Shown: one piece after another, positions 11,701 to 24,211 of the stretch
How positions within the stretch are numbered: position 1 is the first letter of the stretch
Layout of the letters: every line of letters starts with the position of its first letter
Source of the DNA: Ligustrum vulgare
Lineage: Eukaryota; Streptophyta; Magnoliopsida; Lamiales; Oleaceae
Direction of reading: 5' to 3'
Assembly (NCBI GenBank): GCA_963555705.1
Contig: OY743176.1
Coordinates: forward strand, 41,796,026-41,860,025
Length of the DNA stretch: 64,000 nucleotides
Notes under the pieces: generated by a model
Seen by the model: the letters and a program-made list of their open reading frames with translations, nothing else
Told to the model about the DNA's origin: nothing
Database searches by the model: none
Position numbers and translations under genes: made by a program

Positions 11701-11974
11701 GAAAAAAAGAACTTTTAGTCCAGCAAATAGATAACACGATATAATATCATAATAGTATCACAGACCCAACTCACAACATATTATAATTACCACCATGGAT
11801 TATAATTTCAAAACATTAATTAACATTCAAAAGGCCCCAACACAGAACACGTTCTAATCAAAACACAATGGCCCGAAAATAGAGTAGCGTGAGCCAATCA
11901 CATCACATAGTTAGCAATAGACATCGAGAATTAATAAAAAGTGACTATTCAAATCATGGAACTAATATTCCCGT

Positions 11975-12118
11975 TCACATCTTCTCCTTTTTTATATTCC
12001 CGCAGGACTTGTTGGTTGACATTTGTGTGGAAGAGTTAATATTCAACATTCTTTTCGCACTGCTAATGTTGTCCACTGCATCTACAGTAATCTGATCCTG
12101 TGGCGTTTTGGTAGGCAT
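11975..12118 (-). other. Short unassigned minus-strand ORF (47 codons)
   Basis: ATG at 12118-12116 and stop at 11975-11977. The product is polar (MPTKTPQDQITVDAVDN, then Ser/Asn/Lys-rich). I do not recognise it. It could be a piece of a host gene exon, since the base composition here is less AT-rich than the surroundings, or chance. A 13-bp direct repeat TGGAAGAGTTAAT lies at about 12028 and 12118. Confidence 0.15.
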
Positions 12119-12129
12119 GGAAGAGTTAA

Positions 12130-12540
12130 TTGTTCGAGTAAATCCCGCAAGTGCACGGAATCGTTGACAAGTAATAATTATAATGAGTTGAGAGTATCGT
12201 TCTCACGAGAAATAAGTTTTAGTCATAATATCAGTTTATCGTCGATTCAAATAAGTGAAACAATAAATAAAACGATGATTTTGTTTGTTTATTCTAAAAA
12301 TTGCAATGAATAAAAATTAAATAAAAATAAATGTTTGGGGAGTAAAATATGAATGAGAGCATGTATTGAAATTCGAATCCACTTGTTTCCATATATCTCA
12401 ATTCAAAATTTTGTAGTTTAGACAATTCATACGTTGCTTGACAATCGATAATTCACGTGCAATTAATTTTCTTTTTCAAAACAAATTAAATCTATCCTAA
12501 ACATGAAACAAATTTATTCCTAGTTCGAATACGAACACTT
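12130..12540. mobile_element. LTR fragment, Tat/Ogre-like (putative)
   Basis: The segment starts with AAATCCCGCAAGTGCACGGA near 12139 followed by GTATCGTTCTCACGAGAA near 12197. That pair is a recurrent sequence in plant LTR retrotransposons of the Tat/Ogre type. The following AT-rich stretch with AATCCACTTGTTTCC near 12377 fits the same type. It is cut at 12540 by the CACTA terminus. No partner LTR or coding region was seen; assignment is from memory of the motif. Confidence 0.35.
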
Positions 12541-13040
12541 CACTACAAGAAAAATGGCCTTTTGCAACATGCAAACGGCAACATTCGTTAATTGCATGTT
12601 GTTAAAAGGGGTCTACAGCAACATTCAGTGGTTGCATGTTGCCATTGGTTGATTTATTTGCCATTTAGCACCATTCAGCAAGTGAATGTTGCTAATTTTA
12701 GCATTTTGCAACGTTCGTTGCGTGTTGCAAAAAAAATTATCCTTTTGCAACGTTCATTACACGTTGCCAAAAGATTTCTCTTTTGCAATGTTCGGTGAGT
12801 GTTGCAAAAGGTACCCTTTCCAATGTTCACTTGAACGTTGCAAAAGGGTACCTTTCGCAACGCGCACTGCGCGTTGCGAAAGGTACCCTTTTGCAACATG
12901 CAATGCGCGCGTTGCGATAGTACCCTTTTGCAACGCGCGTGGCCAAAGGGTAACCTTTTGACAACGCGCAATGAACGTTGTCAAAGAGTTTAATTGGGGA
13001 AAAATTTCATATTATCTAAAATTATGGGACTAAATTGCAT
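12541..13040 (+). mobile_element. CACTA (En/Spm) transposon left end
   Basis: Begins with CACTACAAGAAAAATGGCC, the canonical terminal inverted repeat of plant CACTA elements, directly followed by dense subterminal repeats to about 12985 and a short unique stretch. The three bases before it are CTT, a candidate 3-bp target duplication. No transposase and no opposite terminus (CTTGTAGTG) occur in the window. The sequence that continues to the right (about 13041 onward) is the start of the tandem array, so the array body is probably CACTA-internal DNA. Confidence 0.8.
12557..12985. repeat. Subterminal palindromic repeats of the CACTA end
   Basis: About ten consecutive dyads of the form GCAAC...GTTGC, spaced 25-60 bp apart. 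They range from degenerate copies near 12580 to near-perfect ones such as GCAACGCGCACTGCGCGTTGC near 12857. They are separated by a second palindrome, AAAGGTACCCTTT and variants, at least three times between 12800 and 12950. In CACTA elements such repeats bind the TNPA-type transposase. The small ORFs across this block (both strands) simply translate the repeats. Confidence 0.85.
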
Positions 13041-13930
13041 ATTGTTGGGGGTTAAATTGTAAATTTCAAAAGATAACAAAATCAAAAACCTATTATACCA
13101 AATAAAACTCAAACGCGTAGCTCTCTCCCCTTCGACCCACTTCGACCTCCAGTACCCTGGGTCTCATCCTCTTCGACCCACTTCGACCTCCATTACTGCT
13201 ACCATCGCCCCTTCGACCCTCGTTACATCACCGCCACCACTGTGACCATCGCCCCTCCAAAATCCAACAGTACCCTGGGTCTCACAGCCCCTTCGACCAC
13301 CATTGCTGCTACCATATCGCTATCATCGCACCTACAAGATCCAACGGCTCGTGAAACAGCGACCATGTTCATTCCAAACCAATCGACCAGCTACGGGTCC
13401 TTGAAGGTTTAATTATTTTCTTGAAATAATTAGTTTTTTTTTTAATTTAGTTTAGAACTATTGATTTTTGTAGTTTGACAAGTATGAAGGGTTTTTTTTT
13501 TTTAGTGGAAGATGGTGATTTTGTTGGGAATTCATGTTCTGCTAAATTTAGGGGTCTGAATTGATGCCGAATTGGTGATGTTTTGTTATTTTATTGAAAG
13601 CAAGATTTTTTTTTTATATTTTATGATGATAAATGTAGTCTACTCAGACACATGGACTTTTTGTCTAATTAGCCTTTCTCTACAGGTTGGTTTTTGGCTT
13701 AAGTAGCATAAGATAAAATTCATGATGGCTGCTTGTGATACATTCTGATCTTGGGCTATTGAGCAGCTTTGTACTCGTGTAGACTACAAGTTGATTATAA
13801 AGTCATAGTTTTTGTTCACGTAAAGTAGTAGTTTCATTGGAGTAACAATGACAGAATTGTAGTGGTAAATAATTTGGAACTATCTGTCTTATCAGATTCC
13901 AATATTTGAGAACGGTCATGAGAAAGGTCC

Positions 13931-14046
13931 TATAGCGACCAAGAATTTTCCACGCATTGAATAATTATTTTTAAATTATGAAAACCGTGCTGCTGCGATC
14001 TCACCCCTTTTTAAGTTAACGCCGCGACGTATTCGTCTAGCCAAAT
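13931..14046 (+). repeat. LTR-derived 116 bp in each monomer (first copy shown)
   Basis: From TATAGCGACCAAGAATTTTC to GTCTAGCCAAAT. It aligns with the reverse complement of the LOG-element LTR end (34720-34842): TATAGCGACC, AGAATTTT, ATAATTATTTT, the CGCCGCGACG / GCCGCGACG word, and ATTCGTCTAGCCAA. It is the start of an LTR in + sense. It recurs at the end of every monomer and continues into a full LTR only after the last one (58822 onward). Confidence 0.85.
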
Positions 14047-17000
14047 AAAACTCAAATTGTTGGGGGTTAAATTGTAAATTTCAAAAGATAACAAAATCAA
14101 AAACCTAATATACCAAATAAAACTCAAACGCGTAGCTCTCTCCCCTTCGACCTCCAGTACCCTGGGTCTCATCCTCTTCGACCCACTTCGACCTCCATTA
14201 CTGCCGTCACTGCTACCATCGCCCCTTCGACCCTCGTTACATCACCGCCACCACTGTGACCATCGCCCCTCCAAAATCCAACAGTACCCTGGGTCTCACA
14301 GCCCCTTCGACCACCATTGCTGCTACCATATCGCTATCATCGCACCTACAAGATCCAACGGCTCGTGAAACACCGACCATGTTCATTCCAAACCAATCAA
14401 CCAGCTACGGGTCCTTGAAGGTTTAATTATTTTCTTGAAATAATTAGTTTTTTTTTTCAATTTAGTTTAGAACTATTGATTTTTGTAGTTTGACAAGTAT
14501 GAAGGGTTTTTTTTTTTAGTGGAAGATGGTGATTTTGTTGGGAATTCATGTTCTGCTAAATTTAGGGGTCTGAATTGATGCCGAATTGGTGATGTTTTGT
14601 TATTTTATTGAAAGCAAGAATTTTTTTTTTATATTTTATGATGATAAATATAGTCTACTCAGACACATGGACTTTTTGTCTAATTAGCCTTTCTCTACAG
14701 GTTGGTTTTTGGCTTCAGTAGCATAAGATAAAATTCATGATGGCTGCTTGTGCTACATTCTGATCTTGGGCTGTTGAGCAGCTTTGTACTCGTGTAGACT
14801 ACAAGTTGATTATAAAGTCATAGTTTTTTTTTCACGTAAAGTAGTAGTTTCATTGAAGTAATAATGACAGAATTGTAGTGGTAAATAATTTGGAACTATC
14901 TGTCTTATCAGATTCCAATATTTGAGAACGGTCATGAGAAAGGTCCTATAGCGACCAAGAATTTTCCACGCATTGAATAATTATTTTTAAATAATGAAAA
15001 CCGTGCTGCTTCGATACCACCCCTTTTTAAGTTAACGCCGCGACGTATTCGTCTAGCCAAATAAAACTCAAATTGTTGGGGGTTAAATTGTAAATTTCAA
15101 AAGATAACAAAATCAAAAACCTAATATACCAAATAAAACTCAAACGCGTAGCTCTCTCCCCTTTGACCCACTTCGACCTCCAGTACCCTGGGTCTCATCT
15201 TCTTCGACCCACTTCGACCTCCATTACTGCCGTCACTGCTACCATCGCTCCTTCGACCCTCGTTACATCACCGCCACCACTGTGACCATCGCCCCTCCAA
15301 AATTCAACAGTACCCTGGGTCTCACAGCCCCTTCGACCACCATTGCTGCTACCATATCGCTATCATCGCACCTACAAGATCCAACGGCTCGTGAAACAGC
15401 GACCATGTTCATTCCAAACCAATCGACCAACTACGGGTCCTTGAAGGTTTAATTATTTTCTTGAAATAATTAGTTTTTTTTTTTAAATTTAGTTTAGAAC
15501 TATGGATTTTTGTAGTTTGACAAGTATGAAGGGTTTTTTTTTTTTAGTGGAAGATGGTGATTTTGTTGGGAATTCATGTTCTGCTAAATTTAGGGGTCTG
15601 AATTGATGCCGAATTGGTGATGTTTTGTTATTTTATTGAAAGCAAGAATTTTTTTTATATTTTATGATGATAAATGTAGTCTACTCAGACACATGGACTT
15701 TTTGTCTAATTAGCCTTTCTCTACAGGTTGGTTTTTGGCTTCAGTAGCATAAGATAAAATTCATGATGGCTGCTTGTGCTACATTCTGATCTTGGGCTAT
15801 TGAGCAGCTTTGTACTCGTGTAGACTACAAGTTGATTATAAAGTCATAGTTTTTTTTCACGTAAAGTAGTAGTTTCATTGAAGTAACAATGACAGAATTG
15901 TAGTGGTAAATAATTTGGAACTATCTGTCTTATCAGATTCCAATATTTGAGAACGGTCATGAGAAAGGTCCTATAGCGACCAAGAATTTTCCACGCATTG
16001 AATAATTATTTTTAAATAATGAAAACCGTGCTGCTTCGATCTCACCCCTTTTTAAGTTAACGCCGCGACGTATTCGTCTAGCCAAATAAAACTCAAATTT
16101 TGGGGGGTTAAATTGTAAATTTCAAAAGATAACAAAATCAAAAACCTAATATACCAAATAAAACTCAAACGCGTAGCTCTCTCCCCTTCGACCCACTTCG
16201 ACCTCCAGTACCCTGGGTCTCATCTTCTTCGACCCACTTTGACCTCCATTACTGTCGTCACTGCTACCATCGCTCCTTCGACCCTCGTTACATCACCGCC
16301 ACCACTGTGACCATCGCCCCTCCAAAATTCAACAGTACCCTGGGTCTCACAGCCCCTTCGACCACCATTGCTGCTACCATATCGCTATCATCGCACCTAC
16401 AAGATCCAACGGCTCGTGAAACAGCGACCATGTTCATTCCAAACCAATCGACCAGCTACGGGTCCTTGAAGGTTTAATTATTTTCTTGAAATAATTAGTT
16501 TTTTTTTTTAATTTAGTTTAGAACTATTGATTTTTGTAGTTTGACAAGTATGAAGGGTTTTTTTTTTTTAGTGGAAGATGGTGATTTTGTTGGGAATTCA
16601 TGTTCTGCTAAATTTAGGGGTCTGAATTGATGCCGAATTGGTTATGTTTTGTTATTTTATTGAAAGCAAGAATTTTTTTTATATTTTATGATGATAAATG
16701 TAGTCTACTCAGACCCATGGACTTTTTGTCTAATTAGCCTTTCTCTACTGGTTGGTTTTTGGCTTCAGTAGCGTAAGATAAAATTCATGATGGCTGCTTG
16801 TGATACATTCTGATCTTGGGCTATTGAGCAGCTTTGTACTCGTGTAGACTACAAGTTGATTATAAAGTCATAGTTTTTGTTCACGTAAAGTAGTAGTTTC
16901 ATTGAAGTAACAATGACAGAATTGTAGTGGTAAATAATTTGGAACTATCTGTCTTATCAGATTCCAATATTTGAGAATGGTCATGAGAAAGGTCCTATAG

Positions 17001-19144
17001 CGACCAAGAATTTTCCACGCATTGAATAATTATTTTTAAATTATGAAAACCGTGCTGCTGCGATCTCACCCCTTTTTAAGTTAACGCCGCGACGTATTCG
17101 TCTAGCCAAATAAAACTCAAATTGTTGGGGGTTAAATTGTAAATTTCAAAAGATAACAAAAGCAAAAACCTAATATACCAAATAAAACTCAAACGCGTAG
17201 CTCTCTCCCCTTCGACCTCCAGTACCCTGGGTCTCATCCTCTTCGACCCACTTCGACCTCCATTACTGCCGTCACTGCTACCATCGCCCCTTCGACCCTC
17301 GTTACATCACCGCCACCACTGTGACCATCGCCCCTCCAAAATCCAACAGTACCCTGGGTCTCACAGCCCCTTCGACCACCATTGCTGCTACCATATCGCT
17401 ATCATCGCACCTACAAGATCCAACGGCTCGTGAAACAACGACCATGTTCATTCCAAACCAATCGACCAGCTACGGGTCCTTGAAGGTTTAATTATTTTCT
17501 TGAAATAATTAGTTTTTTTTTAATTTAGTTTAGAACAATTGATTTTTGTAGTTTGACATGTATGAAGGGTTGTTTTTTCAGTGGAAGATGGTGATTTTGT
17601 TGGGAATTCATGTTCTGCTAAATTTAGGGGTCTGAATTGATGCCGAATTGGTGATGTTTTGTTATTTTATTGAAAGCAAGAATTTTTTTTTATATTTTAT
17701 GATGATTAATGTAGTCTACTCAGACACATGGACTTTTTGTCTAATTAGCCTTTCTCTACAGGTTGGTTTTTTGCTTTAGTAGCATAAGATAAAATTCATG
17801 ATGGCTGCTTGTGATACAGTCTGATCTTGGGCTATTGAGCAGCTTTGTACTCGTGTAGACTACAAGTTGATTATAAAGTCATAGTTTTTGTTCACGTAAA
17901 GTAGTAGTTTCATTGAAGTAACAATGACAGAATTGTAGTGGTAAATAATTTGGAACTATCTGTCTTATCAGATTCCAATATTTGAGAACGGTCATGAGAA
18001 AGGTCCTATAGCGACCAAGAATTTTCCACGCATTGAATAATTATTTTTAAATTATGAAAACCGTGCTGCTGCGATCTCACCCCTTTTTAAGTTAACGCCG
18101 CGACGTATTCGTCTAGCCAAATAAAACTCAAATTGTTGTTGGTTAAATTGTAAATTTCAAAAGATAACAAAATCAAAAACCTAATATACCAAATAAAACT
18201 CAAACGCGTAGCTCTCTCCCCTTCGACCTCCAGTACCCTGGGTCTCATCCTCTTCGACCCACTTCGACCTCCATTACTGCCGTCACTGCTACCATCGCCC
18301 CTTCGACCCTCGTTACATCACCGCCACCACTGTGACCATCGCCCCTCCAAAATCCAACAGTACCCTGGGTCTCACAGCCCCTTCGACCACCATTGCTGCT
18401 ACCATATCGCTATCATCGCACCTACAAGATCCAACGGCTCGTGAAACAACGACCATGTTCATTCCAAACCAATCGACCAGCTACGGGTCCTTGAAGGTTT
18501 AATTATTTTCTTGAAATAATTAGTTTTTTTTTTTAATTTAGTTTAGAACTATTGATTTTTGTAGTTTGACAAGTATGAAGGGTTTTTTTTTTAGTGGAAG
18601 ATGGTGATTTTGTTGGGAATTCATGTTCTGCTAAATTTAGGGGTCTGAATTGATGCCGAATTGGTGATGTTTTGTTATTTTATTGAAAGCAAGAATTTTT
18701 TTTTATATTTTATGATGATAAATGTAGTCTACTCAGACACATGGACTTTTTGTCTAATTAGCCTTTCTCTACAGGTTGGTTTTTGGCTTCAGTAGCATAA
18801 GATAAAATTCATGATGGCTACTTGTGCTACATTCTGATCTTGGGCTATTGAGCAGCTTTGTACTCGTGTAGACTACAAGTTGATTATAAAGTCATAGTTT
18901 TTGTTCACGTAAAGTAGTAGTTTCATTGAAGTAACAATGACAGAATTGTAGTGGTAAATAATTTGGAATTATCTGTCTTATCAGATTCCAATATTTGAGA
19001 ACGGTCATGAGAAAGGTCCTATAGAGACCAAGAATTTTCCATGCATTGAATAATTATTTTTAAATTATGAAAACCGTGCTGCTGCGATCTCACCCCTTTT
19101 TAAGTTAACGCCGCGACGTATTCGTCTAGCCAAATAAAACTCAA

Positions 19145-22100
19145 ATTGTTGGGGGTTAAATTGTAAATTTCAAAAGATAACAAAATCAAAAACCTAATAT
19201 ACCAAATAAAACTCAAATGCGTAGCTCTCTCCCCTTCGACCTCCAGTACCCTGGGTCTCATCCTCTTCGACCCACTTCGACCTCCATTACTGCCGTCACT
19301 GCTACCATCGCCCCTTCGACCCTCGTTACATCACCGCCACCACTGTGACCATCGCCCCTCCAAAATCCAACAGTACCCTGGGTCTCACAGCCCCTTCGAC
19401 CACCATTGCTGCTACCAAATCGCTATCATCGCACCTACAAGATCCAACGGCTCGTGAAACAACGACCATGTTCATTCCCAACCAATCGACCAGCTACGGG
19501 TCCTTGAAGGTTTAATTATTTTCTTGAAAAATTAGTTTTTTTTTGTTAATTTAGTTTAGAACTATTGATTTTTGTAGTTTGACAAGTATGAAGGGTTTTT
19601 TTTTTAGTGGAAGATGGTGATTTTGTTGGGAATTCATGTTCTGCTAAATTTAGGGGTCTGAATTGATGCCGAATTGGTGATGTTTTGTTATTTTATTGAA
19701 AGCAAGAATTTTTTTTATATTTTATGATGATAAATGTAGTCTACTCAGACACATGGACTTTTTGTCTAATTAGCCTTTCTCTACAGGTTGGTTTTTGGCT
19801 TCAGTAGCATAAGATAAAATTCATGATGGCTGCTTGTGATACAGTCTGATCTTGGGCTATTGAGCAGCTTTGTACTCGTGTAGACTACAAGTTGATTATA
19901 AAGTCATAGTTTTTGTTCACGTAAAGTAGTAGTTTCATTGAAGTCACAATGACAGAATTGTAGTGGTAAATACTTTGGAACTATCTGTCTTATCAGATTC
20001 CAATATTTGAGAACGGTCATGAGAAAGGTCCTATAGCGACCAAGAATTTTCCATGCATTGAATAATTATTTTTAAATTATGAAAACCGTGCTGCTGCGAT
20101 CTCACCCCTTTTTAAGTTAACGCCGCGACGTATTCGTCTAGTCAAATAAAACTCAAATTGTTGGGGGTTAAATTGTAAATTTGAAAAGATAACAAAATCA
20201 AAAACCTAATATACAAAATAAAACTCAAACGCGTAGCTCTCTCCCCTTCGACCTCCAGTACCCTGGGTCTCATCCTCTTCGACCCACTTCGACCTCCATT
20301 ACTGCCGTCACTGCTACCATCGCCCCTTCGACCCTCGTTACATCACCGCCACCACTGTGACCATCGCCCCTCCAAAATCCAACAGTACCCTGGGTCTCAC
20401 AGCCCCTTCGACCACCATTGCTGCTACCACATCGCTATCATCGCACCAACAAGATCCAACGGCTCGTGAAACAACGACCATGTTCATTCCCAACCAATCG
20501 ACCAGCTACGGGTCCTTGAAGGTTTAATTATTTTCTTGAAAAATTAGTTTTTTTTTTTTAATTTAGTTTAGAACTATTGATTTTTGTAGTTTGACAAGTA
20601 TGAAGGTTTTTTTTTTTTAGTGGAAGATGGTGATTTTGTTGGGAATTCATGTTCTGCTAAATTTAGGGGTCTGAATTGATGTCGAATTGGTGATGTTTTG
20701 TTATTTTATTGAAAGCAAGAATTTTTTTTTTATATTTTATGATGATAAATGTAGTCTACTCAGACACATGGACTTTTTGTCTAATTAGCCTTTCTCTACA
20801 GGTTGGTTTTTGGCTTCAGTAGCATAAGATAAAATTCATGATGGCTGCTTGTGATACAGTCTGATCTTGGGCTATTGAGCAGCTTTGTACTCGTGTAGAC
20901 TACAAGTTGATTATAAAGTCATAGTTTTTGTTCACGTAAAGTAGTAGTTTCATTGAAGTAACAATGACAGAATTGTAGTGGTAAATAATTTGGAACTATC
21001 TGTCTTATCAGATTCCAATATTTGAGAACGGTCATGAGAAAGGTCCTATAGCGACCAAGAATTTTCCATGCATTGAATAATTATTTTTAAATTATGAAAA
21101 CCGTGCTACTGCGATCTCACCCCTTTTTAAGTTAACGCCGCGACGTATTCGTCTAGCCAAATAAAACTCAAATTGTTGGGGGTTAAATTGTAAATTTCAA
21201 AAGATAACAAAATCAAAAACCTAATATACCAAATAAAACTCAAACGCGTAGCTCTCTCCCCTTCGACCTCCAGTACCCTGGGTCTCATCCTCTTCGACCC
21301 ACTTCGACCTCCATTACTGCCGTCACTGCTACCATCGCCCCTTCGACCCTCGTTACATCACCGCCACCACTGTGACCATCGCCCCTCCAAAATCCAACAG
21401 TACCCTGGGTCTCACAGCCCCTTCGACCACCATTGCTGCTACCATATCGCTATCATCGCACCTACAAGATCCAACGGCTCGTGAAACAACGACCATGTTC
21501 ATTCCCAACCAATCGACCAGCTACGGGTCCTTGAAGGTTTAATTATTTTCTTGAAAAATTAGTTTTTTTTTGTTAATTTAGTTTAGAACTATTGATTTTT
21601 GTAGTTTGACAAGTATGAAGGGTTTTTTTTTTAGTGGAAGATGGTGATTTTGTTGGGAATTCATGTTCTGCTAAATTTAGGGGTCTGAATTGATGCCGAA
21701 TTGGTGATGTTTTGTTATTTTATTGAAAGCAAGAATTTTTTTTATATTTTATGATGATAAATGTAGTCTACTCAGAAACATGGACTTTTTGTCTAATTAG
21801 CCTTTCTCTACAGGTTGGTTTTTGGCTTCAGTAGCATAAGATAAAATTCATGATGGCTGCTTGTGATACAGTCTGATCTTGGGCTATTGAGCAGCTTTGT
21901 ACTCGTGTAGACTACAAGTTGATTATAAAGTCATAGTTTTTGTTCACGTAAAGTAGTAGTTTCATTGAAGTCACAATGACAGAATTGTAGTGGTAAATAC
22001 TTTGGAACTATCTGTCTTATCAGATTCCAATATTTGAGAACGGTCATGAGAAAGGTCCTATAGCGACCAAGAATTTTCCATGCATTGAATAATTATTTTT

Positions 22101-23198
22101 AAATTATGAAAACCGTGCTGCTGCGATCTCACCCCTTTTTAAGTTAACGCCGCGACGTATTCGTCTAGCCAAATAAAACTCAAATTGTTGGGGGTTAAAT
22201 TGTAAATTTGAAAAGATAACAAAATCAAAAACCTAATATACAAAATAAAACTCAAACGCGTAGCTCTCTCCCCTTCGACCTCCAGTACCCTGGGTCTCAT
22301 CCTCTTCGACCCACTTCGACCTCCATTACTGCCGTCACTGCTACCATCGCCCCTTCGACCCTCGTTACATCACCGCCACCACTGTGACCATCGCCCCTCC
22401 AAAATCCAACAGTACCCTGGGTCTCACAGCCCCTTCGACCACCATTGCTGCTACCACATCGCTATCATCGCACCAACAAGATCCAACGGCTCGTGAAACA
22501 ACGACCATGTTCATTCCCAACCAATCGACCAGCTACGGGTCCTTGAAGGTTTAATTATTTTCTTGAAAAATTAGTTTTTTTTTTTTAATTTAGTTTAGAA
22601 CTATTGATTTTTGTAGTTTGACAAGTATGAAGGTTTTTTTTTTTTAGTGGAAGATGGTGATTTTGTTGGGAATTCATGTTCTGCTAAATTTAGGGGTCTG
22701 AATTGATGTCGAATTGGTGATGTTTTGTTATTTTATTGAAAGCAAGAATTTTTTTTTTATATTTTATGATGATAAATGTAGTCTACTCAGACACATGGAC
22801 TTTTTGTCTAATTAGCCTTTCTCTACAGGTTGGTTTTTGGCTTCAGTAGCATAAGATAAAATTCATGATGGCTGCTTGTGATACAGTCTGATCTTGGGCT
22901 ATTGAGCAGCTTTGTACTCGTGTAGACTACAAGTTGATTATAAAGTCATAGTTTTTGTTCACGTAAAGTAGTAGTTTCATTGAAGTAACAATGACAGAAT
23001 TGTAGTGGTAAATAATTTGGAACTATCTGTCTTATCAGATTCCAATATTTGAGAACGGTCATGAGAAAGGTCCTATAGCGACCAAGAATTTTCCATGCAT
23101 TGAATAATTATTTTTAAATTATGAAAACCGTGCTACTGCGATCTCACCCCTTTTTAAGTTAACGCCGCGACGTATTCGTCTAGCCAAATAAAACTCAA
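19145..23198 (+). repeat. Dimeric higher-order repeat, two copies
   Basis: 19145-21171 and 21172-23198 are both 2,027 bp. Monomers 7 and 9 share private variants (AAGTCACAATG, GGTAAATACTTTGG, TTTTTTTTTGTTAATT). Monomers 8 and 10 share others (AAATTTGAAAAG, ATACAAAATAAAAC, CACCAACAAGATCC). The duplication unit was therefore two monomers. Confidence 0.85.
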
Positions 23199-24211
23199 AT
23201 TGTTGGGGGTTAAATTGTAAATTTCAAAAGATAACAAAATCAAAAACCTAATATACCAAATAAAACTCAAACGCGTAGCTCTCTCCCCTTCGACCTCCAG
23301 TACCCTGGGTCTCATCCTCTTCGACCCACTTCGACCTCCATTACTGCCGTCACTGCTACCATCGCCCCTTCGACCCTCGTTACATCACCGCCACCACTGT
23401 GACCATCGCCCCTCCAAAATCCAACAGTACCCTGGGTCTCACAGCCCCTTCGACCACCATTGCTGCTACCATATCGCTATCATCGCACCTACAAGATCCA
23501 ACGGCTCGTGAAACAACGACCATGTTCATTCCCAACCAATCGACCAGCTACGGGTCCTTGAAGGTTTAATTATTTTCTTGAAAAATTAGTTTTTTTTTGT
23601 TAATTTAGTTTAGAACTATTGATTTTTGTAGTTTGACAAGTATGAAGGGTTTTTTTTTTAGTGGAAGATGGTGATTTTGTTGGGAATTCATGTTCTGCTA
23701 AATTTAGGGGTCTGAATTGATGCCGAATTGGTGATGTTTTGTTATTTTATTGAAAGCAAGAATTTTTTTTTATATTTTATGATGATAAATGTAGTCTACT
23801 CAGACACATGGACTTTTTGTCTAATTAGCCTTTCTATACAGGTTGGTTTTTGGCTTCAGTAGCATAAGATAAAATTCATGATGGCTGCTTGTGATACATT
23901 CTGATCTTGGGCTATTGAGCAGCTTTGTACTCGTGTAGACTACAAGTTGATTATAAAGTCACAGTTTTTGTTCACGTAAAGTAGTAGTTTCATTGAAGTA
24001 ACAATGACAGAATTGTAGTGGTAAATAATTTGGAACTATCTGTCTTATCAGATTCCAATATTTGAGAACGGTCATGAGAAAGGTCCTATAGGGACCAAGA
24101 ATTTTCCACTCATTGAATAATTATTTTTAAATTATGAAAACCGTGCTGCTGCGATCTCACCCCTTTTTAAGTTAACGCCGCGACGTATTCGTCTAGCCAA
24201 ATAAAACTCAA

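Noticed and set aside
12592..12984. Cys/Arg-rich ORFs on both strands (12592-12984) as a peptide gene
   Set aside because: They translate the CACTA subterminal palindromes in every frame, so openness follows from repeat composition.
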